Shown here in pieces: positions 56,323 through 64,000 of a DNA stretch of 64,000 nt. Under the pieces are notes generated by a model that did not search any database, was not told where the DNA came from, and saw only the letters and a program-made list of their open reading frames with translations. A program made the translations under genes and the position numbers. This stretch comes from Paenibacillus naphthalenovorans (lineage in GTDB: Bacteria > Bacillota > Bacilli > Paenibacillales > NBRC-103111): contig NZ_FNDY01000012.1 of the NCBI RefSeq assembly GCF_900099895.1, positions 1 through 64,000 of the forward strand, in the 5' to 3' direction. Position 1 is the stretch's first letter; each line of letters starts with the position of its first letter.

Positions 56323-57474
56323 GTGAAAAAAATCAGCATTCTGGGCTCCACCGGCTCTATCGGCACGCAAACGCTGGATGTCATTTCCCATTATCCTGAG
56401 CAGTATACGGTGGAGGGCTTGTCCGGAGGACATAACATTAAGCTGCTGGCGGAACAAATCCGGCAGTTTCGTCCGCGCAAGGCTTCGGTAGCGACAAAGG
56501 AGCTGGCAGAGCAGTTATCACTGGAAATCCCCTCGGATGTAAAGGTATATTACGGAGAAGAGGGGCTCATCGAGATCGCGGCAGGTACGGATGCCGAGTT
56601 TGTCGTCACGGCGGTTGTGGGTAGCCAAGGCTTGGCGCCGACTATCGCGGCTATAGAAGCAGGGAAACAAATCGGACTGGCCAATAAAGAAACCTTGGTC
56701 AGTGCCGGTCATCTCGTAACCGGGCTTGCTAATCGGCGGGGCGTTCGCCTTTTGCCGATCGATAGCGAGCATTCCGCTATTTTCCAATGTTTGCAGGGTG
56801 AGCGCCAAGAACAAATACATACGATTACGCTGACCGCTTCCGGCGGAAGCTTCCGGGACCGTACTCGTGACGAGCTTAAGCATGTTACGGTTGAGGATGC
56901 ATTGAAGCATCCGAATTGGGCCATGGGCGCCAAAATTACGATCGATTCGGCGACCATGGTCAACAAGGGTTTGGAAGTGATTGAAGCTCATTGGCTCTTT
57001 GACTTGTCTTACGACCAGATCGAAGTGCTGATTCATCCGGAGAGCATCATTCATTCCTTTGTCGAGTTTAAAGATTACAGCGTCATCGCACAGATGGGGC
57101 TGCCCGACATGCGGGTGCCGATTCAATATGCGTTGACGTATCCGAACCGGATGAAAACACCTGCCGGGCGGCTGCGGTTGAAAGATATAGGCAGACTGCA
57201 TTTTCGCGAGATGGATTTCTCGCGGTATCCGTGCCTGCGAATGGCTTTTGAAAGCGGCAGAATCGGCGGATCTATGCCGACGGTGTATAATGCAGCCAAT
57301 GAAGTGGCGGTGGAACGGTTCTTAAAAGGAGAGATTTCCTTTTTGGACATCGAGCGCGTCATTGAACAAGTGATGGCCGAACACGAACCGGTCGCATTCC
57401 CCGACTTGCCTGCGATCTTCGAGATCGACAAATGGGCAAGGCTGGCCGCGCGGAACGTCATGCCACAGCTATAA
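56323..57474 (+). CDS. dxr: 1-deoxy-D-xylulose-5-phosphate reductoisomerase
   Basis: 383 residues; first committed step of the methylerythritol phosphate route to isoprenoids, which feeds UppS. N-terminal NADPH site ILGSTGSIGTQTLDV, the PIDSEHSAIFQC loop and SFRDRTRDEL are conserved. GTG start with CGGAGG upstream. Confidence 0.97.
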   Translation: MKKISILGSTGSIGTQTLDVISHYPEQYTVEGLSGGHNIKLLAEQIRQFRPRKASVATKELAEQLSLEIPSDVKVYYGEEGLIEIAAGTDAEFVVTAVVGSQGLAPTIAAIEAGKQIGLANKETLVSAGHLVTGLANRRGVRLLPIDSEHSAIFQCLQGERQEQIHTITLTASGGSFRDRTRDELKHVTVEDALKHPNWAMGAKITIDSATMVNKGLEVIEAHWLFDLSYDQIEVLIHPESIIHSFVEFKDYSVIAQMGLPDMRVPIQYALTYPNRMKTPAGRLRLKDIGRLHFREMDFSRYPCLRMAFESGRIGGSMPTVYNAANEVAVERFLKGEISFLDIERVIEQVMAEHEPVAFPDLPAIFEIDKWARLAARNVMPQL

Positions 57475-57637
57475 TGGCAGCCTGAAGCAGCAAGCATTTT
57501 TCCGGTAAACCGGTCATAGGTTCATATCACGGGGCGGCTTGTATTCCTTTCATCATTAATGTTAATCTTAAGATAAGGAAACGCCTTTTACGTAACTATC
57601 GATGTGAACATTCGTGCTTAAGGAGGCCGTAAAAGTA

Positions 57638-58897
57638 TTGGCGACGCTGCAGAATATATTTCAAATTGTGCTCTTGTTTTTTGTTCTCGTATCGATTCAT
57701 GAGTGGGGACATTTTTATTTTGCTAAACGTGCAGGCATTTTGGTCAGAGAGTTTGCCATTGGATTTGGACCGAAGCTGCTGTCCTTCAAACAGGATGAAA
57801 CCCGATATACACTGCGTCTTCTTCCGATCGGCGGTTTTGTAAGAATGGCCGGAGAAGATCCGGAAATCGTTCAAATCAATCCGGGACAACGCATCGCCGT
57901 TAAGCTGACCGACGATCAAGTTACCCACATTTATTTAAACGACTTTGACAGTCGTACAGGCAGCTTGGAAGGTGTGGTTGAACAGATCGATTTGGAGAAA
58001 AAGTTGTTTGTCCGCCTGGACGTCGACGGCGACATCCAACGGTTTTCCGTCCATCCCAAAGCGATGATGATCAGCAAAGACAAGGAAATTCAAATCGCTC
58101 CCTGGGACCGCCAATTTGGCAGCAAAACGGTAGGCCAGAGGGCTCTATCGATATTTGCCGGCCCTTTGATGAACTTTATTTTGGCGTTCATTCTGTTCGT
58201 GACCGTTGTGTTTATTGCCGGCGTGCCGCATAAAGTGAAAATTGCCGGTACGGTGCCGGGTTCCGCCGCTCAGCTTGCGGGGCTTCAATCCGGGGATTTG
58301 ATTTTGAACGTAAACGGAGTGGACATCGGAGCGGATCGAAACAAGCTGACCTCCCTTATTCAAAGCTCCGTCAATAAACCCATGGATTGGACGATTGAAC
58401 GTAACGGGGAGATCATCAGGAAGAATGTGACGCCGGCTGTCGACCAGGACGGGGTGATTCGCGTCGGCGTTACGCTCGTTGCCGAGACGAGACCGGCTAC
58501 CGTAATGGAAGGACTGAAAAGCGGCTGGAACAGCCTTTCTTCCGCTACCATGCTGATATTGGATGGATTCGGCAAGCTCGCGACACTGCAGTTTAAACTT
58601 GACGATTTGGGAGGACCTGTGAGGATCGTCGAGTTTACAAGCGAGCAGGCCAGCGCAGGATGGGCGCAGTATATTTCGTGGACTGCCATTATGAGTCTGT
58701 ATTTGGGGCTTTTCAATCTTCTGCCGATTCCGGCTTTGGACGGAAGCCGCCTAGTCTTTTTGGGACTTGAAGCGGTGCGGGGCAAACCGGTCGATCCCAG
58801 CCGTGAGAGCATGGTCCATTTTGTCGGCTTCGCCATGCTGATGCTGCTTATGATTGCCGTAACGTATAACGATATTTTGCGTTTGATGAACGGGTAA
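57638..58897 (+). CDS. rseP: Site-2 zinc metalloprotease RseP (RasP)
   Basis: 419 residues. The first membrane helix bears HEWGH (His21, Glu22, His25); a PDZ domain (about 200-275, with GTVPGSAAQLAGLQSGDLIL) and the C-terminal NLLPIPALDGSRL motif complete the active site. It cleaves anti-sigma factors and signal-peptide remnants in the membrane. Start TTG at 57638 follows AAGGAGG; GTG at 57614 lies before that site. A 163-bp gap precedes it, holding TTGTAT...TAATCT as a weak promoter candidate. Confidence 0.95.
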   Translation: MATLQNIFQIVLLFFVLVSIHEWGHFYFAKRAGILVREFAIGFGPKLLSFKQDETRYTLRLLPIGGFVRMAGEDPEIVQINPGQRIAVKLTDDQVTHIYLNDFDSRTGSLEGVVEQIDLEKKLFVRLDVDGDIQRFSVHPKAMMISKDKEIQIAPWDRQFGSKTVGQRALSIFAGPLMNFILAFILFVTVVFIAGVPHKVKIAGTVPGSAAQLAGLQSGDLILNVNGVDIGADRNKLTSLIQSSVNKPMDWTIERNGEIIRKNVTPAVDQDGVIRVGVTLVAETRPATVMEGLKSGWNSLSSATMLILDGFGKLATLQFKLDDLGGPVRIVEFTSEQASAGWAQYISWTAIMSLYLGLFNLLPIPALDGSRLVFLGLEAVRGKPVDPSRESMVHFVGFAMLMLLMIAVTYNDILRLMNG

Positions 58898-58929
58898 GAA
58901 CTGCCTTCTGTAGGGGGAGAATCAGAGTG

Positions 58930-60387
58930 ATGTCGAATTCAAAACAGGAAAAACAATTTGTAAAGGAAATCACGCCGCAAAGCGAAGATTTCTCGCGCTG
59001 GTACATTGACACGATCAAAAAAGCGGATCTGATGAGCTACTCTCCGGTCCGCGGCTGTATCGTGTTTAAACCGGACGGATATGAAATATGGGAGCATATA
59101 CAGAAGGAACTGGATGCGCGGTTTAAAGAAACCGGACACCGCAACGCCTATTTTCCGATGTTTATCCCTGAGAGCTTTTTTCAGAAAGAAAAAGAACACG
59201 TCGAAGGCTTCAATCCGGAACTGCCTTGGGTAACCGAAGCGGGCGGAGAGAAGCTGGAGGAGCGGCTTGCCATTCGCCCGACGTCCGAAACCATGATCGG
59301 TCATATGTATTCCGAGTGGATTAACTCTTATCGGGACCTGCCGCTGCTCATTAACCAGTGGGCAAACGTTGTCCGGTGGGAGAAGCGTACCCAGCCGTTC
59401 CTGCGTACAAGCGAATTCCTGTGGCAGGAAGGCCATACGGCCCATGAGAATGAGGAGGACGCACGCAAAGAAACGATGCAGATGCTGGAGATTTACCGTG
59501 ATTTTGTGGAAAATTTCCTTGCGATTCCTGTCATCATGGGACAAAAAACACCTTCCGAGAAGTTCGCCGGAGCCGTTGATACATATTCTATCGAAGCGAT
59601 GATGAAGGACGGAAAAGCGGTACAAGCCGGAACTTCCCATTATATGGGCACGAACTTTGCCGTAGCGTTCGACATCAAATATTTGGATCGGGAAAACCAG
59701 CATCAATACTGCCACACCACTTCATGGGGCGTCAGCACCCGGTTAATCGGGGCCCTGATTATGGTCCATGGAGATGACCGCGGGCTTGCATTGCCGCCGA
59801 AAGTGGCTCCGACGCAGGTGGTTATGATCCCGATTGGACCGCCCAAAACACGCGAACAGGTGGTCGGCCGGGTTAACGAGCTTTATGATCAGTTGAAGAA
59901 GGCCGGTGTGCGCGTGAAAGTGGATGACCGTCCGGACCAAAGCCCGGGTTGGAAATTCAATGAATACGAAATGCGCGGCGTTCCGGTTCGCGTCGAGCTC
60001 GGACCGCGCGATATGGAGAACGGTCAGGTGGTATTGGTTTCCCGGATTACCGGCGAGAAGCGCATCGTGGCCCAGGATCAATTTACGGAAGAAGTGCAAA
60101 AGCTGCTGACGGAAACGCAGCAGGAAATGTATGATCGGGCCAAGCGTTTCCGCGACGAGCATATGACAGAGGCGGACTCCGTGGACGAGCTGAAGTCGTT
60201 TTTCGAACAGAAACGGGGGTTCGCGCTATCGGGCTGGTGCGGATCGGAGACTTGCGAAGCGCACGTGAAGGAAGAGACAGGCGCTACAAGCCGCAATATC
60301 CCGTTTGAGCCGGGAACGAACAAAACCAAATGTCTTGTTTGCGGTTCGGATGCCAAGCATACCGTTGTATTCGGACGAGCGTACTAA
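58930..60387 (+). CDS. proS: Prolyl-tRNA synthetase, archaeal/eukaryotic-like type (ProS3)
   Basis: 485 residues. Class II motifs are present, e.g. RPTSETMIGHMYSEWI and FLWQEGHTAH. It lacks the editing insert of the roughly 560-residue bacterial type and has a C-terminal extension with Cys residues (SETCEAH, KCLVCGS) ending in Tyr, as in the archaeal/eukaryotic-type enzymes. ATG at 58930 lies 8 bp after GGGGGAGA; GTG at 58927 adds one residue. It occupies the rseP-polC slot used in B. subtilis by the other type. Confidence 0.95.
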   Translation: MSNSKQEKQFVKEITPQSEDFSRWYIDTIKKADLMSYSPVRGCIVFKPDGYEIWEHIQKELDARFKETGHRNAYFPMFIPESFFQKEKEHVEGFNPELPWVTEAGGEKLEERLAIRPTSETMIGHMYSEWINSYRDLPLLINQWANVVRWEKRTQPFLRTSEFLWQEGHTAHENEEDARKETMQMLEIYRDFVENFLAIPVIMGQKTPSEKFAGAVDTYSIEAMMKDGKAVQAGTSHYMGTNFAVAFDIKYLDRENQHQYCHTTSWGVSTRLIGALIMVHGDDRGLALPPKVAPTQVVMIPIGPPKTREQVVGRVNELYDQLKKAGVRVKVDDRPDQSPGWKFNEYEMRGVPVRVELGPRDMENGQVVLVSRITGEKRIVAQDQFTEEVQKLLTETQQEMYDRAKRFRDEHMTEADSVDELKSFFEQKRGFALSGWCGSETCEAHVKEETGATSRNIPFEPGTNKTKCLVCGSDAKHTVVFGRAY

Positions 60388-60403
60388 AATACGAAACCAA
60401 TTT

Positions 60404-60436
60404 AGGGGTTTGTCCATACAAGCCCCTTATTTTTTA
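60404..60436 (+). terminator. Terminator after proS
   Basis: AGGGGTTTG (60404-60412) pairs with CAAGCCCCT (60419-60427) with one G-U pair, followed by TATTTTTTA. Confidence 0.8.
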
Positions 60437-60454
60437 AGAATACATCATCTGAAA

Positions 60455-60483
60455 GTTTCAACGGAGCCGGAGGATTCTATAAT
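60455..60483 (+). promoter_or_regulatory. Probable promoter of polC
   Basis: GTTTCA (60455-60460), 17 bp, TATAAT (60478-60483). The -10 box is perfect, the -35 poor. Leader of about 80 nt to polC. Confidence 0.5.
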
Positions 60484-60568
60484 CGCAAGAAAAGCTGCAG
60501 TTAAACCACGAACGGTTCTTTAACGAAAGGGCTTTGATCAGGAGCTTTTCTTTAGATAGGAGGTCAAG

Positions 60569-63500
60569 ATGAGCAGCAGCAGTACGGCGCATAAACGCGA
60601 CAGGTTTGAGATGCTGATGCATCAGGCGGGCGTTCCGACGGATGTAGTTCAGTCTTTTTTTTCGGACGGATATATTGATAAGGTAGAGACGAGTCGTAAA
60701 AATAAAGAATGGGTCTTCTTTATCGTGAAAAGCCAAATCGTCCCTTCTGACATCTATCGTTCCTTCTGCAAGATGATACGCGATAAATTTTCACATATTG
60801 CCGCGATACGTTTCGTGCTGCAGTACACGGCGGAGGTCAAACCGGAAGCGGTCGCGCATGAGTATTGGAGCATGTTTATCGAGTGGGTGCAGCGGGAGGC
60901 GGCGTCCATCAACGGATGGATGACCAAGGCGCACATTGAAGTGAAGGATAACGTGCTGACGCTTCATCTGCTGGATTCCATCGGGCTTGAGCTGGCGAAG
61001 AAGAAAAATATCGGCGGCTTGATTCAGAACTATTTCAGCCAATTCTTCGGCGTTGATTTTTATGTGAAGTATGCCGTGAGCGGGTCACGGGAGCAAGAAA
61101 TGGAGAAATTCGCGAAGCAGATCGCTCAGGAAGAAAAAGAGGTCGCAAGTGTCATCATGACGGCGGTGGAAGCGGAGAACGAAGCGGCATCGCAGTCAAA
61201 TGAAGAACTTAAGCTGATGGTCGGCTATGACATCAAGGAACCGGCCGTACCGCTGCAAGAGGTACAGGACGAGGAAAAGAAAATTACGGTGCAGGGAACC
61301 GTATTCGGCATGGAAGTCAAGGAGCTGAAAAACGGAAGCACTTTATATATGTTTAACATCACGGATTTTACCGATTCCATTATGGTGAAGGCATTCGCCA
61401 AAACGAAGGAAGACGTAAAAATCTACAACCTCATCACCAACGGCAAATGGCTGAAGCTGCGTGGACGGGTGGAGTACGACCGGTTTATGCAAACACCCGA
61501 GTTGGTCATGATTCCATCGGATATAAACGAAATCGTGGCGCCGCCGGATCGTATGGATGATGCCGAGGAGAAGCGCGTAGAGTTTCATTTACATACGACG
61601 ATGAGTACGATGGACGGGATTACTCCTGTGGATCAGTATATTAAAACAGCGGCCAAATGGGGGCACAAGGCGATCGCCGTCACCGATCACAGCGGCGTTC
61701 AGAGTTTTCCCGAGGCTTATAAAGCTTCGAAGAAACACGGCATTAAGGTCATATACGGACTGGAGGCCAATGTGATTGACGATTCGGTCCAAGTGGTCAT
61801 GAATGCGACCGACATCGCGATTGCCGACGCGGAGTACGTTATTTTCGACATCGAGACGACCGGTTTGTCCGTGACCAGCAACAAAATCATTGAAATCGCC
61901 GGCGTCAAAATGAAGGAAGGCAAGGAGATTGACCGTTTTGCTACATTCATCGATCCGCACGAACGGATTCCGTACAATATCCAGCAATTGACCAACATCA
62001 CCGATGATATGGTAAAGGGCGCTCCGGAACTGGAGGATGTGCTTCCTAAATTCATCGAGTTTGTCGGGGATAGCGTTCTGGTCGCGCACAACGCCAGGTT
62101 CGATATCGGATTTATTCAGGCCAACTGCAAGCGGCTTGGCCTGCCGGAAGTGAGCAATCCGGTGCTGGACACGCTGGAGCTGGCGCGTTTATTGTTCCCG
62201 ACGATGAAGAACCACCGTCTCAATACACTGGCGGATAAGTTCAAGGTGAGTCTGGACAACCATCACCGGGCCATCGACGATTCGATTGCGCTTGGCTTCG
62301 TGCTCTTCCATCTGTTAAAGGAAGCGGCGGACAGGGGATACACGCAGCTGGATCGGCTTAACGATCAGGTGGGCAAGAACCTGGCTACCCAACGGCCGTT
62401 CCACTGTTGTATTTATGCCAAGAACATGATAGGCAAAAAGAACCTGTTCACCCTGGTATCCTTATCGCATACGGAATATTTCCACCGGGTGGCGTGCATT
62501 CCCAAGAGTAAGCTGCAGGAAATGCGCGAGGGCCTGATCATCGCTTCCGGATGCGAAAAGGGCGAGTTTTTTGAAACGGTGCTCAATAAATCGTTGGAAG
62601 AAGCGGAGAACGTTGCAGCGTTCTACGATGTGCTGGAAATTCAACCGACCGGCATCAATATGCATTTGGTGGAAAAAGGCCTGGTTGGAAGCCCTGCACA
62701 GTTGGAGGATGCGAACCGTAAAATCATTGAGATCGGGCGCAAGCTCGGCAAACCGGTCATTGCAACCGGCAATGTGCACTACCTGCATCCGCGTGAAAAA
62801 ATATCGCGCGACATTACGATTCACGGGATTACGGGCTTTAGTCCTTTGAAAGACATCCGCAAGCCGGACGTTCATTTCAGGACTACGAAGGAAATGCTGG
62901 CCGAATTCGAATATTTGGGTAAAGAGACGGCTTATGAGGTCGTTGTCAAAAACACCTCCGAGCTTGCCGACCAGTTCGAGGAGCTGGAGCTGTTCCCGAC
63001 GAAGCTGTTCACACCGATCATCGAGGGTGCGGACGAAGAAATCCGCAACACTTGCTACGAAACCGCGCGGCAGATTTATGGGGATCCGCTTCCGGAAGTG
63101 GTGACGGCGCGGCTGGAGAAGGAATTGGTGCCGATCATCAAGTATGGCTTCTCTGCGAACTATTTGATATCCGAGCGGCTTGTGAAAAAATCCAACCAAG
63201 ACGGCTATCTCGTCGGCTCCCGGGGGTCCGTCGGCTCCTCCGTCGTGGCTACGTTTCTGGGGATTTCCGAGGTCAACCCCCTGCCGCCTCATTATGTATG
63301 CAAATCGTGCAAACACAGCGAGTGGATTCTCGACGGGTCGATTCCGAGCGGCTTCGATCTTCCGGATAAAAATTGCCCGAATTGCGGCGAGAAGTTGAAA
63401 GGTGACGGTCAGGACATTCCGTTTGAAACGTTCCTTGGCTTTAAAGGGGATAAGGTCCCCGATATCGATCTGAACTTCTCCGGCGAATACCAGCCGCATG

Positions 63501-64000
63501 CTCACAACTACACGAAGGTGCTGTTTGGCGAGAAAAACGTATTCCGGGCCGGAACGATCGGTACGGTTGCCGAAAAGACGGCTTACGGATTCGTGAAAAA
63601 ATATGAAGAGGAGCACGGCAAAAAGTGGCGCGGAGCGGAGCTGAACCGTTTGGCTATGGGTTGTACGGGGGTTAAGCGAAGCACAGGACAGCATCCCGGG
63701 GGGATCGTGGTCGTTCCGGATTATATCGATGTTAATGATATTACGCCGGTCCAGTACCCGGCCGACGACACAAGCGCGGAATGGAAGACGACGCATTTTG
63801 ATTATCACGCGTTCGATGCCAATCTGCTCAAGCTTGATATACTGGGACACGATGATCCAACGATGATGCGGATGCTGCAGGATTTGACGGGGGTCGATCC
63901 GACAACGATCCCTATGAACGATCCGAAGGTCATGAGCATGTTCAACTCCGTAGAAGCGCTTGGCGTCACGCCGGAACAGATTCGGACACCCGTAGCGACG
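60569..64000 (+). CDS. polC: DNA polymerase III alpha subunit, Gram-positive PolC (3' end cut by the window)
   Basis: The frame is open for 1144 codons to the window edge; complete PolC has about 1440. Order of domains: N-terminal domain, OB fold (about 225-315), split PHP domain starting with HLH at 340-342, DEDD 3'-5' exonuclease from DIETTG at 427, second PHP part, zinc-binding site CKSC (911-914) with CPNC, and palm residues D965 and D967 in PDIDLNFSG. GSRGSVGSS is also present. ATG with ATAGGAGGT. Leading-strand replicase of low-GC Gram-positives. Confidence 0.98.
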   Translation, partial: MSSSSTAHKRDRFEMLMHQAGVPTDVVQSFFSDGYIDKVETSRKNKEWVFFIVKSQIVPSDIYRSFCKMIRDKFSHIAAIRFVLQYTAEVKPEAVAHEYWSMFIEWVQREAASINGWMTKAHIEVKDNVLTLHLLDSIGLELAKKKNIGGLIQNYFSQFFGVDFYVKYAVSGSREQEMEKFAKQIAQEEKEVASVIMTAVEAENEAASQSNEELKLMVGYDIKEPAVPLQEVQDEEKKITVQGTVFGMEVKELKNGSTLYMFNITDFTDSIMVKAFAKTKEDVKIYNLITNGKWLKLRGRVEYDRFMQTPELVMIPSDINEIVAPPDRMDDAEEKRVEFHLHTTMSTMDGITPVDQYIKTAAKWGHKAIAVTDHSGVQSFPEAYKASKKHGIKVIYGLEANVIDDSVQVVMNATDIAIADAEYVIFDIETTGLSVTSNKIIEIAGVKMKEGKEIDRFATFIDPHERIPYNIQQLTNITDDMVKGAPELEDVLPKFIEFVGDSVLVAHNARFDIGFIQANCKRLGLPEVSNPVLDTLELARLLFPTMKNHRLNTLADKFKVSLDNHHRAIDDSIALGFVLFHLLKEAADRGYTQLDRLNDQVGKNLATQRPFHCCIYAKNMIGKKNLFTLVSLSHTEYFHRVACIPKSKLQEMREGLIIASGCEKGEFFETVLNKSLEEAENVAAFYDVLEIQPTGINMHLVEKGLVGSPAQLEDANRKIIEIGRKLGKPVIATGNVHYLHPREKISRDITIHGITGFSPLKDIRKPDVHFRTTKEMLAEFEYLGKETAYEVVVKNTSELADQFEELELFPTKLFTPIIEGADEEIRNTCYETARQIYGDPLPEVVTARLEKELVPIIKYGFSANYLISERLVKKSNQDGYLVGSRGSVGSSVVATFLGISEVNPLPPHYVCKSCKHSEWILDGSIPSGFDLPDKNCPNCGEKLKGDGQDIPFETFLGFKGDKVPDIDLNFSGEYQPHAHNYTKVLFGEKNVFRAGTIGTVAEKTAYGFVKKYEEEHGKKWRGAELNRLAMGCTGVKRSTGQHPGGIVVVPDYIDVNDITPVQYPADDTSAEWKTTHFDYHAFDANLLKLDILGHDDPTMMRMLQDLTGVDPTTIPMNDPKVMSMFNSVEALGVTPEQIRTPVAT

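Noticed and set aside
57502-57513. CCGGT-AA-ACCGG palindrome after dxr as a terminator
   Set aside because: The T-run precedes the stem on this strand and none follows it on either strand.
57595-57640. ECF sigma promoter before rseP (GAAAC...CGTA)
   Set aside because: Only 8 bp separate the boxes; about 16 bp are needed.
60388-60568. T-box riboswitch between proS and polC or before proS
   Set aside because: No T-box consensus (TGGNACCGCG) or specifier structure was seen.
62462-63850. 462-codon minus-strand frame
   Set aside because: It lies wholly within polC and has the composition of a shadow frame.

Overview
The window reads as chromosome of a Gram-positive Bacillales, most likely a Paenibacillus or another member of the Paenibacillaceae. 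The reasons are: gene order close to the Bacillus subtilis rplS-to-polC region, strong AAGGAGG-type ribosome binding sites with frequent TTG and GTG starts, a Gram-positive PolC, SigD and CodY, a short EF-Ts, and moderate GC content. Almost all genes lie on the + strand; the exceptions are comM and a transposase fragment at the left edge.

Layout. (1) 1-98: end of an insertion sequence with the first codons of a leftward transposase. (2) 114-4939: rplS with promoter and L19-type leader, lepB, rbgA, then an accessory insert (small PH-like protein, a DUF3626 protein and a coupled 54-residue ORF), then rnhB. (3) 5049-8019: a FliK-like protein with a large 57-bp tandem repeat, a stand-alone FlhB C-terminal homologue and yraN, converging with comM (8016-9596, -); comM diverges from a zinc-ribbon gene. 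(4) 10395-20162: sucCD, dprA, topA, trmFO, hslVU, codY. (5) 20402-51590: a fla/che operon of about 31 kb with almost no internal gaps: flgBC-fliEFGHIJ-motE-like-fliK-flgD-TIGR02530-flgG/E-swrD-fliLM-fliY-cheY-fliOPQR-flhBAFG-cheB-A-W-C-D-(unknown)-sigD-DUF342-(unknown)-SwrB-like-(MltG-like domain). (6) 51649-64000: rpsB, tsf, pyrH, frr, uppS, cdsA, dxr, rseP, proS and the first 1144 codons of polC, which runs off the right edge.

How the genes work together. Region 5 encodes the basal body, the flagellar type III export gate and ATPase, hook assembly, the C-ring switch, the CheA/B/C/D/W/Y chemotaxis system and the sigma factor for late flagellar genes. CodY, a nutrient-sensing repressor, lies directly upstream, as in B. 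subtilis. Regions 2 and 6 combine translation, isoprenoid, phospholipid and membrane-proteolysis functions with DNA replication. Terminator-like hairpins sit inside the translation clusters (after rplS, rpsB, tsf, frr and proS), so those clusters are probably tuned by partial termination.

Most of the window is conserved core genome. The parts deserving a second look are the DUF3626 cassette, the FliK-like repeat tract, the IS beside rplS, the comM/zinc-ribbon control region, the hairpin in the hslV leader, the archaeal/eukaryotic-type ProRS, and the unassigned small genes flanking sigD. I saw no CRISPR array, rRNA or tRNA gene, prophage or biosynthetic cluster.
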